A stretch of DNA of 64,000 nt from Erpetoichthys calabaricus (lineage: Eukaryota > Chordata > Cladistia > Polypteriformes > Polypteridae), in the NCBI RefSeq assembly GCF_900747795.2, contig NC_041409.2:69858460-69922459 (forward strand), in the 5' to 3' direction. The notes under the pieces are model-generated. The model did no database searches, had not been told where the DNA came from, and saw nothing but the letters and a program-made list of their open reading frames with translations. Positions within the stretch are counted from its first letter, which is position 1. Each line of letters begins with the position of its first letter. Of the stretch, positions 36,501 through 49,200 are shown piece after piece. A program made the position numbers and the translations under genes.

Positions 36501-39500
36501 ATTATTCCAATGCTGGTCAGATGGCCCAGGCGAACAGAAAACATAAAAAAAAAAACCTTTGGGGATTCCAAAGTTAAGAGTGCCTGCCCCCACTGGGCAT
36601 ACTACCTAACATAAAAATGCTTAAGCAGTTCTTATCTTTTTTTAAGCTTCTTCCTAATACATTCAATGCAATGGGCCCCTTTCAAAGTTGTAGCATCTAC
36701 ATTTACTCCAATGTAACAAGTAGCTGATCAATACTGTAAACAGCAAAAGAAAGCAGAGAAAAGTAGATGATTGCAAATTCAAGAAGTATATGTTATTTCA
36801 GTACATGTAATTCTTTGCATTTATATAGCGCTTTTCTCTACTCAAAGCGCTCAGCAATTGCAGGTTAAGGGCCTTGCTCAAGGGCACAACAGAGCAGAGT
36901 CTCTTTTGGCATTTACGGGATTTGAACCGGCAACCTTCCGATTGCCAGTGCAGATCCCTAGCCTCAGAGCCACCACTGCACCTAATGTATAATCTTTTAG
37001 AAGTGGAACTAAAATGCAGCTATGAAAAAGCTAGATTAAAAAAAACTTGTTTTTAGGAGAGTTCATGTGCATAACATCTGTAGTACTAGGGTGTTGTACC
37101 GTGTTAGCCATTATGAATGACTTTTCAGTATGTGCAAAACATCAAAAGACCACCTGACCAGATTTGCTCGTTTGCTCATTATTCGAAGAAGTAAGCATAA
37201 GTGTTCAAGGATATAAGAGGTCAACTGGGACAATAAGGTGACAAACACTCCAAAATGTAAGTAGGAGCAAAAGTATCAAACACTTCATATACTACTGAGA
37301 ATATTTTAATATCAATTTTAAAGGAGACAGGTAGCCAGTGTAATGATGCCAAAACTGTTGAGGCATGCTCAGAATTTCTTTTATAATAATAATAATTCTT
37401 TACATTTATATAGCGCTTTTCTCACTACTCAAAGCGCTCTCCACACAGAGAGGACCCGAGAAGCGAACCCACAATCTCCTTACTACAAAGCAGCAGCACT
37501 ACCACTGCGCCACCTGGTTAAGATTTTTGCTACTGCAATCTCTACTAACTGCAACCAATTCATGCCTTTCGTTCAGGTCCCAATCTGGGAGGTTCGTCGT
37601 GTGGTGGGTGCGCTAACGCCCTGTAATCCGCGCATGCTCCAAACCAACCTGTTAGGACTGCATTACAGTAATATTATTAGCTAAAAACAAAAGCATTAAT
37701 TAGTTTCTCAGCATCTTCTAAAGTTATGAGAGATCTGACTTTTGCAATGTTTTTTAGATGAAAAAATGCAGTCCTAATAATGTGTTTATTGTGAAAGCAT
37801 ATAAATAAAAATTGTGGATAGATGTCTATAAAGGAACGTTCATCACAACTGAATCCATTCCAGTGTATACATTTTCATAGGTGTTAGCATTACTACCAGA
37901 AACATTACTACCAGAAAGAATACTACCAGAAACAAATTAAACTTTGGCATTGGCAGCTGTTTAGACAGTGGTTTTAAAATGAAAAATGCAGGCACAGTGG
38001 TTCTTAAGTTTGTGTTTGAAATGATTACCCTAGCCCATAATGCAGTCTAAACATCTGTTCTTCTAATGCCAGATAGATGCCAGTGCCACTTTATTGACCC
38101 AACCTCTTCCTGCTGGATGAGGACAAGGTTCACTCAGCTTTGTTTGTATTTTTTTTTAAATAACTGTGCTCTGAATGCTTAGGATGCTAAGATTTCTGTT
38201 ATAAAGATTTCACAAATCCATAGAATTCAATGTACAGTATGTTGTTGTACAGTGATCATTTACCTGCTGTTTATGCTTATATACAGTATCTTTCGATTAA
38301 AAAAACACCCATCAAAAAATAAGGAACCTCTGTCAGTCTACAAGGTTTGACAATTTAATTTCTGGAACGGCTGTGTAGCGTCACCTGTGCTACAAAGTGC
38401 TACTGAGACATTGGAGTTTTTGAAAGGGATGTATGGTGTGAATGCTATGAAAAAGTAGAGTGTCTTTGAGTAGCATAAGAACTTCAAGGAGGGGCATGAA
38501 GATGTGAATGATGATGCCAGAAGTGTATTATCCATCATGACAATGTCCCAAGCCATGATATGCTCAGTGTTCATGACTTCCTGGCATACAAATCACTCAC
38601 TAAATTGGATCTTCCACCCTATTCACCTGACGTATAAATAGTCCCTTGTGATTTCTGGCTCCACCCAAAAATAAAAACCTCCATGAAATGATGAAGATTT
38701 TCAGATATTTCTGGCATTCAGTGTAAAGTGACAAAGGATCTCAAGGGTATTCTAGAAACAGAGTTCCGGGTAAGCGTCTAGCAATAGCAGCAGTGTCTAA
38801 CTAAATACATTGCTGCAGAAGGAAATTATTTAGAAGTTGACAGTAGCCTTTAGTGAAAATATATCCACGCTTTTTTTTTTTTTTTTCTTTCTACAGGTTC
38901 ATTCCAGAAATTAAATTGTTACAACCTTGTGCAATATGTACTTTGGAAACCAGCATTATGTGTAGATTTTGTGTGATATTACCTTGCATTGTGTAAAATA
39001 GCTTGTTTAAAAACAAATTATTACATCTGGTCATATTGGCAGTTTTATAACAGTTATGTAAAAATAAAAATATAACATGATTAAAATTTAAAAGCTGTAT
39101 TGACTTGGGTCCATTTTCAGAATTATATACCCGTAATTATCAGATTTTACTTTTTTTTTTTGCATATATATCATATATAACAATAGGAAATGAATGTCAA
39201 AATGTATGATAAACCACTGGAAGACACAGTAGTCCTTCAGTTGAGAAGAAAGTTTGAAAATAAACTTCAGCTTTAAAGATATTTTGGTTTAGAGTGCATT
39301 GGTTTTTATAGGAGGCTTTCTTCATTGTATTTAATTTTATTTTATACTATATTCATGTAGGGAGCTAGAGAGCATGCTGGTTGATCAGTGTACTGTAGAC
39401 ACTGACTCTACCAATGGCCAAAGTCTGCCATCTGTCATGGGTGAGTACCTGCCAAAGCCGAACAAGTATTTCATTAAGATAAGCAATTTTGTTTATTTTT

Positions 39501-42500
39501 TGCTTTCCTAATAAAATGGATGTATGAAAGGCATGAATTGCAAATTTTCAGAGTATAGGCCTACTGTGAATTAAAAAAACAATCTATCTCCATCACTGTT
39601 TAATGCTTAATTGTCTTTTGCTAAGAAATGCGTCAGTTTTCAAAGTAATGTTTTGCATACCTAGTTTTATGTATTAAGTAGTTTTCATATTTAAAACATA
39701 CATTCAGGCAGTTGTCATTTTTGAATTTTGCATTCCCAGGTTCCATTTCAGAAAGCATCATTGAAGACATTAAAGGTAAGTGGTTCACTTAATGCAACAT
39801 CATTAAACCAGAAACTGTTCCCCTTGTGACTGTTCTGCTTTTCATACACTTTTTGTTTTCTTTTAGGAATGCAGACTTATGCAGAATCTTTCTATTAATC
39901 ATATTCATTTAGCTGAATGGCTTATTTCTTATTTCATTATTTGAGAAAGGAAATTGCCTTTCTACAGTTATCAGTAAATATTTGTATTTTTCACTATCTC
40001 TGCTTGTTTTCAGTGCGTACATGTTTTGTTAGTGATCTTCAGCGGGGGCAGAACATTCAAAAGGCCAAGTTCAATCTTGATGGGACAGCACAGGTAAATC
40101 TAGGTTTATATCCATTAGTATTTGTTGCCATTGGAGAGACATAAATAGCCTGTAAAGTTTAAAAAAAAAAAAAAAAAAGTTTTTACTACATCAAATAGTC
40201 AATCTTTATTTTACACTAGACAAAGAGCCCGTTTCGACAACGTAAGATAAAATGGGCACAAGTGGAATAGTATAATATATAATAAGTATAAGCACCACAA
40301 ACCTGATATAGGTGTATTGAATGAATGCGTAATTAGGCCTCGAGCTGTAGTCGAAATCGCCTTTCAGGCATCTAGAGCTTTAATCGAAGTCGCCTTTCCC
40401 TTTGAATTTTCGTGGCTGTAGTCGCCTTTCTCTTTGAATTTTCACGGCCGTAAATCTGCTGCCTGCCGCGATGTAGGTCTCGTAAGGTTTTTCGGGCAGC
40501 TGCGCAGAAGGCGACTGCGCATTCGGCTTCAGACATGCGCAGAAGGTGACGTGCGCAGAAGGCGACTGCGCATTCGGCTTCGGACAGACGTGAGTGAGTG
40601 AGGAGACTGGCGAATTATGTATTAAGATTAATCCTTTAATACGAATTTAACACTTGTCAGACTTTTGTGAATAATGAAAAAAATGTTAGCATCTAAAAAA
40701 GTATGTGAAGCATTTGGCCTTAAATTAAGGGTTATTGTCAGTATCACCACTATGAAATTCTGGTGGCATATGGGATACTGTACTGGAGTAAGTGTCATCT
40801 TTGTGGCTAAAAGCAAAATGGTATTGAATAGATTTCCCTTAATATACCATTTTCTTGATCATAAAAAGAAAGTTTTACTTATATGAAATCAAATGTATTT
40901 TTAGCGTCCAGATCCACCTCCAGATGTGGATTATCCACTGGACGGAGAAACCATTCTACACATCAAGGGATCAATCAGGTGAGATGAAAGACTTCAAATT
41001 AAATACCCACTTCTGTTTTCTGTTAATTGTCTTACTTATTGGAAATGTTGGGGTTTTTTTTGTTTGTTTTTTTGCAGTCTAGAACAATTTATTTTATCAG
41101 ATGGAAGACTTTTTCTTGGTGCTAAAATGGTGACCATTATTACTATACAGTGATCCCTCGCTATATCGCGCTTCGCCTTTCGCGGCTTCACTCTATCGCG
41201 GATTTTATATGTAAGCATATTTAAATATATATCGTGGATTTTTTGCTGGTTCGCGGACAATGGGTCTTTTAATTTCTGGTACATGCTTCCTCAGTTGGTT
41301 TGCCCAGTTGATTTCATACAAGGGACGCTATTGGCAGATGGCTGAGAAGCTACCCAAATTACTTTTCTCTCTCTCTTGCGCTGACTTTCTCTGATCCTGA
41401 CGTAGGGGGTGTGAGCAGGGGGGCTGTTTGCACACCTAGACGATACGGACGCTCGTCTAAAAATGCTGAAAGATTATCTTCACGTTGCTACCTTCTGTGT
41501 GCAGCTGCTTCCTGAAGCGACATGCTGCACGGTGCTTCGCATACTTAAAAGCTCAAAGGGCACGTATTGATTTTTGACTTTGTTTTTCTCTGTCTCTCTC
41601 TCTCTCTCCCTGCTCCTGACAGAGGGGGTGTGAGCTGCCCCCTTCAACAGCTCTGTACCGGCGGTGCTTTGCATACTTAAAAGCCAAACAGCCCTATTGA
41701 TTTGTTTGCTTTCCTCTGTCTTTCTGACAGACTCTGCTCCTGACGAGCACTCCATTGAAGAGGAAGATATGTTTGCATTCTTTTAATTGTGAGACAGAAC
41801 TGTCATCTCTGTCTTGTCATGGAGCACAGTTTAAACTTTTGAAAAAGAGACAAATGTTTGTTTGCAGTGTTTGAATAACGTTCCTGTCTCTGTACAACCT
41901 CCTGTGTTTCTGCGCAAATCTGTGACCCAAGCATGACAATATAAAAATAACCATATAAACATATGGTTTCTACTTCGCGGATTTTCTTATTTCGCGGGTG
42001 GCTCTGGAACGCAACCCCCGCTATGGAGGAGGGATTACTGTATAGGCAGCAAATTAATGTGAAGCTGATTCTCATACTGCCGTATAGAAATTACTTTTAG
42101 AAAAAACATAGTGTTACTTGTAAATATTAGATAAGAGATATTGTTTACAATACTTTTAAATAAGTTTAAGACTCTACTTGCTTTCAGAGATTCTGTAATT
42201 GAGATCCTCTTTGAACAAGACAATGAGGAGAAATCAATTGCCACTTTAATCCTGGACTCCCTTATTAAGGTAGGATGCTGTGTATATCAGACGTTTTTGT
42301 CTCCCATTTAATTTTGTAACAGTTGGCCAAATTTCCACATGTATATTTTTTACTTATATCGCCAGAAATGCTTGCAGATGTGATCTTGAGTATCAGGATG
42401 ACATTAAATCTATAGGGAAAATGGGTTTGGGATTATGCCTTATGATACTCTTGAGCTTTCATTTTTCCATCAGAAAAGGGTTAGATGCATAAAGATTTAG

Positions 42501-45500
42501 AAATATACATTTAATCTAGCTCTGTCTCTGAGACTCCTCTTTGGCCTCTGTGGCTGAAATCTTCTAAGGATATTTAAAAAAATAGCGGTCTTCTCTTTCT
42601 TTAAAGTATCACATTCTGTTTTGGAGTTTTCTCTTGCCTCTTCATAACTACTCAATATAAAGCCTTACAGAAACATTTTTATTTTTGTTAATGATCAGGT
42701 GTTTTTTTGTTTTTTTTTATGTTATTACTCTGTGATTGTCTGTATAACTAATGGAGTGTGAAGTTTGAACATTCAGATTTGTACTTTTCATTTATGATTC
42801 TTTTATAAATTAAGCCATTTATTTCCTAGTAAGCCCATTGATTTGCATTTCTGTTTTAGATAGTATAGATAGAAGGCAATTTAGAGATTTTACTTTTCAT
42901 TTGGTTTCAGTATTTACTATTTCTGTGTACTTTTTGGCTATGGTTTTTATAAGTAAAAGTTGTTTTGCATGTCTTATTTTTGTTACTTTATGGGTGATGT
43001 TTTGAAGAGTTCTGTGATCACACCTAAGAAATACACTGACAGAAATATAATTAATTGAATATCTTATGCAGTGGCTACATTCCTTCTTCTTTATTAGAGA
43101 CAAAGGTAGAGCTGTCATATGGACTTACAGTCTTGTGGAGATTATACAAACTTTTCTTATTCTGTCTCACCTTGGACAAAAGTAATATTTCCATGTCTGT
43201 TTCTATCAGAATAGCCTCACTTCTGAGATATAAAGACTTATATGTAAGATTTCTAATGTTGCTACCATCTTTTTTTACAGTGTCCAATAGATACACGGAA
43301 GACTTTGTCAGAAAACCTTGTAATAATTGGTGGCACAGCAATGCTGCCTGGATTTCAACATCGTCTCCTTGCTGAAATCCGAGCTTTGAAGGAAAAACCC
43401 AAATATAAACAATCCCTATCAAACAAAAACTTCCGCATCCATAGCCCACCAGCCAAACCAAACTGCACTTCCTGGCTTGGAGGTGAGTACTAGTGAAGCA
43501 TTTGAATGTTTTTGCAGCTTGCAGTGCAGGGACAATTGATTCCTTGATTGAAGAACTAGTAATTTATTTAATATGGTGCTCTATATACACACATTCTCAA
43601 GGGCCTTTACAAATTAAAGCTCTACTATTGTAGATAAGCACAACATCTATGATAATCTTCTTGTGTTTTATAAATATTTTTAGTCAAACTGAAGCTTTAT
43701 TAATAGGTTTCTGTTACCAGAATGCAGGCAGCACACTCTTTTCTGCTTGGCTGTGCGATTGAGCCCTGCAACGGACTGACAAAGTATGTGGGCTTTTTGC
43801 CTTACACCCAGTGTTGCTGAAATAATAATAATGCAGGTATTTTTACTCCAGTAAGATAAGTAGTGTGCAAGGTTATTCATTACATTAAAAAGTAACTTGA
43901 CTAAGTTATGGGCATTTTAATGCATTACCCTATTGCACTAGAGACTGTGTTGCTGAGTTTAGCAATGTACGTTCAGCTCATCAACATAAATGTACTATTT
44001 CTGTAATATTAAGACAAATTATTTCAGCCAGGAAACGGAATAATGTGATTGCCTGAACATTTGCCTCTGGAAATCTATTTTGCGGACGCTGCTACCTGTG
44101 GCTGTGTGTGCAAAGCAAATACACGTGCAGGCTGCAAAATCCTTAAACAGTAACCCAGTTAAGAGTTAATGGCCACATAATTAGGTTTTCCTCGGATAAC
44201 TCTGTCTCCATTAACCAGGTTTCTCAGAGGTCAATAACCCTATTTATCTAACTGGAGATTTAAAAAGGTTTAAATGGCATTGAAATCAGATTTCTGTGAA
44301 TAGCTGGGTTATTGAAGCACATGTAAATGCACTGATTGGCAATTGATTAAATAACTTAACATTGCTGATGGATGGTAGTTTGCCGATGACTTGAATCACA
44401 TGTTTGAAAACATCATAAATACCCAGTTTACACTAGATACTTGTATCCTGATTTTATAATGATAGATATTAAAGGCATTGTATTTACAGAAATGCATAGA
44501 AACTTTAAATGTATTTTTAGCAAGTGGCTACAATTTGATTACATTTTCCCATCTCAAAATGCAAATTAGCAATCTGACATCTGCTGTGGGAGTCAAAATG
44601 GTGGATGGGTCAATTCTGTACGCTTTATGCATAGTTATGCAATTAATAGCTCATCTTGTGAATGTAATTATTAACAGTTACATACAGATTAATTTTTTCA
44701 TGCTTGTCTCTCAAAGCACAATATAACCAAATGCTTTAACTTTAGGTTTAATGGTGTAGTTACAGTAAATCAATAAAAGTATACTTAGAAACATAACCAC
44801 AAGAAACAGAACAGTAACAAGGTTTTAGCTGAAAGAATGCAGAGAGTGGCAAGATTTTTTCATTTCTATAAAAAGAATATTTAACTTTTTTAAATTGATG
44901 TGTCATATTTATGAATTAATACAAGCATAATATCAATTTAGTGAGATGCCTTTACCCCACTGAAAATTTAACAAATACTGAAAACTTCAGTTTATGTTTC
45001 TTTACTTGGTGAATCCACTACTTCTGCTTTACATCTTTTATTTTGAAAAATCAAATGCAAGCGATGTGAGTGCCTTTCTATTAGATACAAAATATATAAA
45101 CTTCACAGCTTGTTTCCGACTTTCCAATACTCACATTTTCACTTGTGCAATTAATTTCTCTGAGGCTGTCAAGGCTACTGTCAGCATGAAAAAATGTTTC
45201 GGACATTTTCCCAGTAGAAGGGTAGGTTATATTATGTATCTGAGAGAGACTTGAGACACACAGGGTTATTTTCAGCTTTTGAGGAACAAAGTAGAAAGAC
45301 TGATATTGTCCCGAAACAACATATCCTTAATTGTGTCTTGCTAATTAGTCACAAAATGCACCAGAGGTACAATCAACCTTATTCAGTAGTTACAGAAGCA
45401 CCATTTTATAATCTACTAGCAAAATGCCCACGCTTTGCAGTGGCAAAGTACTGCTTTAAAATTTTATTAAGAAGAAAAGTAAACCTTTTTAAACTGAGGG

Positions 45501-48053
45501 AAAATATACCAATAATTATTTGTTAAGGATCTCTTTGTATACCACGTTGTCAGTTCGGCCCTCTGGTTGTAATATGACCAAGCTGTGCGCGGAGCTTACT
45601 CTTGAGCTTGCAATGTATAGTTGGCCATGTGAAAAGCAATCTTGCCTCAAATCAATGCCAACCTTTTGTAGGGGTTTGTCCCTGAGACTTGTTAATTGTC
45701 ATTGCGAAGCAGAGCCTTACTGGAAATTGGAGGCATTTGAATCGAAATGGGTTTCATTGATAACTTCACATCCAGCTTTTGAGAGTTTAAACATTCATAA
45801 ACATCAAAGTGTCCACTACTCAAATTGTCAGCTGTGAATCTAAGATGTTTAAGAGGCATTGGCAGTTGTCCAAAGGTGTAAAATATTTGGCTATTTCGGT
45901 AAACTTGAAAGCGACAACCGAACAATTCAGTGGCAGCCATCATCTCACATGGAGAACCATAGGTGAAGGCCTTAAGCATTTCACTCTTATAGTGCTCCTG
46001 TGTAGTATAATTTTCTCCTGTACCGTCATCAGTCCACACCTTGAACCTGTCCCAGTCATTCAATACATAACACACAATGTGCCTCCGGATATCAAGAGTG
46101 AGCCTGATATGGCCGTGCAATATGTAACACAGAGAATGGAAAAGGCAGTCGCCATCTCCGGGCATGGAAACCACTCGGTAAGTGACAGTTCTTTGATTGA
46201 TGGTGATCACCTCGATAGACATGTTAATGGGGGTACGGTTGGAACGATAAAGGAATGGGGTACCTGAACAATGTAAACTAAGTCTAAAATACCTACACAA
46301 TAACTATAATCGTAATAAATGAACAATAAAACAGAGGAGAAGCCGTGGCTTAAATAAAAATGCTGCAGTTATCAGCAGGGAGACGTGAATACCGTGGCGA
46401 AGCAAGGAAGGGAATGAAGAGACCGGAGTGATGGATGGCCTTATGTAGACAGGCAGCCAACTACGTGGCATGCGTGGGGATGGGGGACCCAACGCCACCT
46501 CACATGGCTATGGACGTATATATGTACGTAAGTAGGATTCAGTTAGCGTTGGGAACCCGCGTACCAAATTTCTTGAAGATGGGCCTATAACTAACAAAGA
46601 CTGCTGGAAAGTTCAGTATGGCGGCCAACAGTGGCGTCATACCACCGAAATAAGTACGTACATTGGTTTCGGTTAGCGCAGGGAAGCCGCCTACCAAATT
46701 TCGTTAAGATGGGGCCATAAATAAGAAAGTTTAACATGGCGGACGTTGTTGACTGTTATGCATAGAATTTCGAAATGAAACCTGCTTAACTTTTGTAAGT
46801 AAGCTATAAAGAATGAGCCTGCCAAATTTCAGCCTTTTACCTACATGGGAAGTTGGAGAATTAGTGATGAGTGAGTCAGTGAGGGCTTTGCCTTTTATTA
46901 GTATAGATTAAGTAAGTGGGATCATTTGTTGGCTGCATACTTGTCAGTAACAACCAAATGTAATATATTTTGTACCCGTTTTTTAATTAATCGCCACCCT
47001 CATCTTTCCCATTTTTTATTAAGAGTACAATAGTTTTCTTAATCAGCATCCACCTAAATACGGACTGTTTGTGTGGAAATTTGTTTATGCATTAACTAAC
47101 GCTTACAAAGCAAACATAGGAATTGCCAGTGAACATACATAATGCACAGTATAATACGATTTATTTTTGTATAGCCCAAAATCACACAAGAAGTGCCGCA
47201 ATTGGCTTTAACAGGCCTTGCCTTTTGACAGCCCCCCAGCCTTGACTCTCTAAGAAGACAAGGAAAAACTCCCAAAGAAAGCCTGTGTAGGGAAAAAAAT
47301 GGAAGAAACCTTGGGAAAGGCAGTTAAAAGAGAGACCCCTTTCCAAGTAGGTTGGGTGTGCAGTGGGTGTCAAAAAAGGGGGTCAATACAATACATAGAA
47401 CAGAACACAAGTAATCCTCAATACAATGTAATAGTGCAATAGAAATATTACAAGTACAGAGCAGAATTCAACAGTAGATGGTAGTATCACATAATACATT
47501 TTGGATTTGTTCAGAATTATAATATTTTATATAATTAAATTTTAAGAGAAATTATATACTCTGAGTAACAATTGCAATGGAAAGTGAGATAACATGTACA
47601 AAACAATAATCTAAAAACAAATTGTTTAGAATGGAGGTCCAAGTGACCCTTGCTAAATAACTAAAATGCACAAAAGAGCAAATACAGAAAATGAGATGGA
47701 ATGCTTATTTTTAAGTGATTGGTGCATGGCTTTATTTACTTTTGCCATGAATGTAATAGATTTTAAACAAGGATTTTCTCAGAAGCAACATGACCCTCTA
47801 AGAGTAAGTGCTTTATTAGCATTATACTGTTTCTTGAAATAATCTTTTTTTTTTTTTTTTTTGCATGACAGGGGCTATATTTGGCTCGTTACAGGACATC
47901 CTTGGGAGCCGTTCGATATCTAGAGATTATTATAATCAGATAGGTCGTATTCCTGACTGGTGTTCTCTCAGCTCTCCTCCACCAGAAAGTGTCTATGATC
48001 CCGGCAAAACTCCACCTCCACTGATGAAGAGAGCTTTCTCAACAGAGAAGTGA
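28084..48053 (+). CDS. ACTR10: Actin-related protein 10 (Arp11), dynactin pointed-end subunit, complete
   Basis: Arp11 is the actin-like subunit that caps the pointed end of dynactin's Arp1 filament and holds p62, p25 and p27; it acts in the cytoplasm in dynein transport. Thirteen coding exons join in frame: 28084-28160, 30078-30150, 31977-32059, 32225-32333, 32879-32986, 35580-35647, 39361-39440, 39740-39775, 40014-40093, 40905-40978, 42188-42269, 43281-43482 and 47872-48053. The total is 1,254 nt, 417 aa plus TGA, exactly the human length. It starts [20 protein letters not shown] and ends [12 protein letters not shown], nearly the human termini. Other landmarks are GPRCIIPS (exon 2), [16 protein letters not shown] (exon 4), ALPLGGK (exon 6), FVSDLQRG (exon 9), DYPLDGE (exon 10) and [13 protein letters not shown] (exon 12). 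The start ATG has A at -3. Exon 8 codes for only 12 residues. No defect was seen. Confidence 0.97.
33193..33523. mobile_element. hAT-type MITE with 8-bp TSD in ACTR10 intron 5
   Basis: It starts CTGCGTTTCTCAACC and ends TTTCAGAACCTCTG, the Charlie-like hAT ends, between two perfect TCATAGAT copies (33185-33192 and 33524-33531). The 331 bp have no coding capacity. The (TATC)n array begins directly after the right TSD. Confidence 0.8.
33535..33606. repeat. (TATC)n microsatellite
   Basis: About 18 repeats with one TGTC interruption, abutting the hAT MITE. Confidence 0.95.
34973..35300 (-). repeat. Old L2/CR1-type long tail in ACTR10 intron 5
   Basis: Begins tttccatccattgtttaagc and passes through ttttggatgtggaagaaaag and gatttgaacccagacgtcc, in the same order as the 5.9-kb copy but heavily decayed. 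Confidence 0.55.
36815..36985 (-). mobile_element. tRNA-derived SINE (same family), ACTR10 intron 6
   Basis: The reverse of the 52.4-kb copy: tttgcatttatatagcgctt ... ggatttgaaccggcaacc ... agagccaccactgc, with B box GGTTCAAATCC. Confidence 0.8.
37386..37530 (-). mobile_element. Related SINE-like copy, ACTR10 intron 6
   Basis: It shares the tail (tttacatttatatagcgctt, reverse orientation), but its head differs: gaggacccgagaagcgaacc ... cactaccactgcgccacc, close to the head of the long L2-type tail at 5.9-6.26 kb. It may be a chimera of the two families. Confidence 0.55.
38341..38930 (-). mobile_element. Mariner-type DNA transposon remnant with TIRs, in ACTR10 intron 6
   Basis: The ends are inverted: ACAAGGTTTGACAATTTAAT on the left and, read backwards from the right, ACAAGGTTGTAACAATTTAA, both continuing TTTCTGGAA. 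The inside, on the plus strand, shows mariner transposase traces: [24 protein letters not shown] and LLQKEIILEVD. Several stops and shifts break it. A poly-T run lies at about 38870. Strand: transposase traces read on plus although the element is symmetrical at its ends. Confidence 0.7.
40216..40627 (-). mobile_element. Short non-autonomous Helitron in ACTR10 intron 9
   Basis: Minus strand: A|TCTTAATACATAATTC at 40627 to a hairpin and GTCTAG|T at 40216, that is, inserted between A and T with no target duplication. Inside are two kinds of repeats: tcgcctttc(t/c)ctttgaatttt, and tgcgcagaaggcgactgcgc. Confidence 0.75.
41148..42040. mobile_element. TcMar-Tigger-type MITE in ACTR10 intron 10
   Basis: CAGTGATCCCTCGCTATATC ... 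GGAGGGATTACTG between TA target sites. The inner repeats (gcggattttatat, ttcgcgggtggctctggaac) are the usual Tigger/pogo terminal pattern. At 893 bp it has no transposase frame. Confidence 0.8.
45416..46907 (-). mobile_element. Helitron carrying an OTU protease, internally deleted, in ACTR10 intron 12
   Basis: Minus strand: A|TCTATACTAATAAAAGGC at 46907, and at the other end a hairpin (GCCAC...GTGGGC) then TTTTGCTAG|T at 45416, so both Helitron termini and the A|T target are intact. The element holds an OTU-domain ORF and, directly after it, a stretch encoding pieces of the helicase C-terminus ([22 protein letters not shown] in another frame). The Rep endonuclease and most of the helicase are missing, so it cannot move by itself. 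The boundaries being whole suggest it is not very old. Confidence 0.88.
45692..46222 (-). CDS. OTU-family cysteine protease ORF of the Helitron
   Basis: The frame stays open from 46300, but its first ATG is at 46222 ([20 protein letters not shown]). [11 protein letters not shown] carries the OTU catalytic Asp and Cys, and [11 protein letters not shown] carries the catalytic His near the end. OTU proteases cleave ubiquitin-type chains, and OTU domains are known passengers of Helitrons in fish and other animals. About 176 residues; the last ~12 ([11 protein letters not shown]) come from the fused helicase-region DNA read in the wrong frame, so this end is not native. Expression is unknown. Confidence 0.8.
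   Translation of the reverse strand: MSIEVITINQRTVTYRVVSMPGDGDCLFHSLCYILHGHIRLTLDIRRHIVCYVLNDWDRFKVWTDDGTGENYTTQEHYKSEMLKAFTYGSPCEMMAATELFGCRFQVYRNSQIFYTFGQLPMPLKHLRFTADNLSSGHFDVYECLNSQKLDVKLSMKPISIQMPPISSKALLRNDN
47159..47400 (-). repeat. Dispersed repeat, family unnamed, ACTR10 intron 12
   Basis: Begins tttatttttgtatagcccaa and includes cagccttgactctctaagaa, ggaagaaaccttgggaaagg and aggttgggtgtgcagtgggt. I recognise this block as a recurrent fish repeat but cannot name its class. The orientation is arbitrary. Confidence 0.5.
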
Positions 48054-49200
48054 CGTGACTGGAGGCAGGAAGAACTAAGCAAAGATGCTTCAGTTTGAAT
48101 GTTGTTTGATTGACTTTCCAGTTTGTACTTCATTTGTTTCTGAGCATCTCAACAGAAAAGTAATATATTGTGTTATTGAAGTAATCTGAAGTCATCTGAA
48201 GAAACACAACAAAGGCAACTCAAACTAAGTGGACAAATCCTCGTATCACTTTTCCACAGTTTTAACTGAGACCATAATTTTCCTCTTGGCAAACCTGTTC
48301 TATATTTAATGAAGCTTTATGTCACGTTTAACTTTTCTTAAATAGCACCTTACCTGCATTTTTTTTCCAGTGTAATTATAATACTGTATTGGGTAGTCAC
48401 CGAGAAGACAGCAAAACAGTTAGCTTGGTTCAATCGCAGTTAAAATGTTTAAAGTTTTCACAAATTAACTGGGCCTTCACATTAACATTTTATGCCTGTA
48501 TTTTTTCTGCAGGTGCTCATGTGTATGCTTTTTTAAGATGTTTTCTGTTATTTTTGAAGTTCTTAATTAGATTATATTAAATAACAAACTTAAAATCAAT
48601 CAAAGTGCATTGTAAATAGAATCTTTCAAGGAGCCCACCTATTCAACATGCTTTTCAAACACATAACAAATAACTAAAAGTAAAAAGGCACATCCTTGGG
48701 AACTATTCAAAAAAGAGAAAAAATTCACTGACAATATAGTAGAAGACGACTAACATTTTTATATACAGTAATATCTTCCTATAGTTACTAGTGTCAAGGG
48801 ATTTTACAATTACAGTAATTGTTAATTTTATCACATTAATGAGTGTAATAATTTGTAATTTGGATTGTGTTTATGTTAACTTTATGAGCTTAAATTGATA
48901 ACAGCCATACAGGGAACTTTTGACTGGAATAGCTAAGTAACAAATAGAGTGTTATTTATTAAGCATGTCACAGCAGCTGCAGTTTGGAGTGTTGAGACTA
49001 ATTTCTATTTTTCTCCTTGTGCAGTATTTTCTCTGGGATTCTGTCAATCCAAAGCTTCAAATCTGCTATCTTCATGCGGCTGCTGTGGGACCATTGCTCT
49101 TCGTATGTTAAGTTAATGAGATCCAAACCTCATTAGACATTTTCAGTTCTCTGCACTCTGCAGACTGAGAACGCACCACATTTTATGATAACAGAATAAA
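48054..49200 (+). other. ACTR10: ACTR10 3' UTR (extent uncertain)
   Basis: No further frame follows the TGA. The first canonical AATAAA I see is at about 49195, with others at about 49229 and 49280; an earlier variant signal could be used instead. The end given is that first AATAAA and is a guess. Confidence 0.35.

Noticed and set aside
45809-46267. 152-codon plus-strand frame over the Helitron
   Set aside because: Shadow of the minus-strand OTU frame, which has the family motifs.
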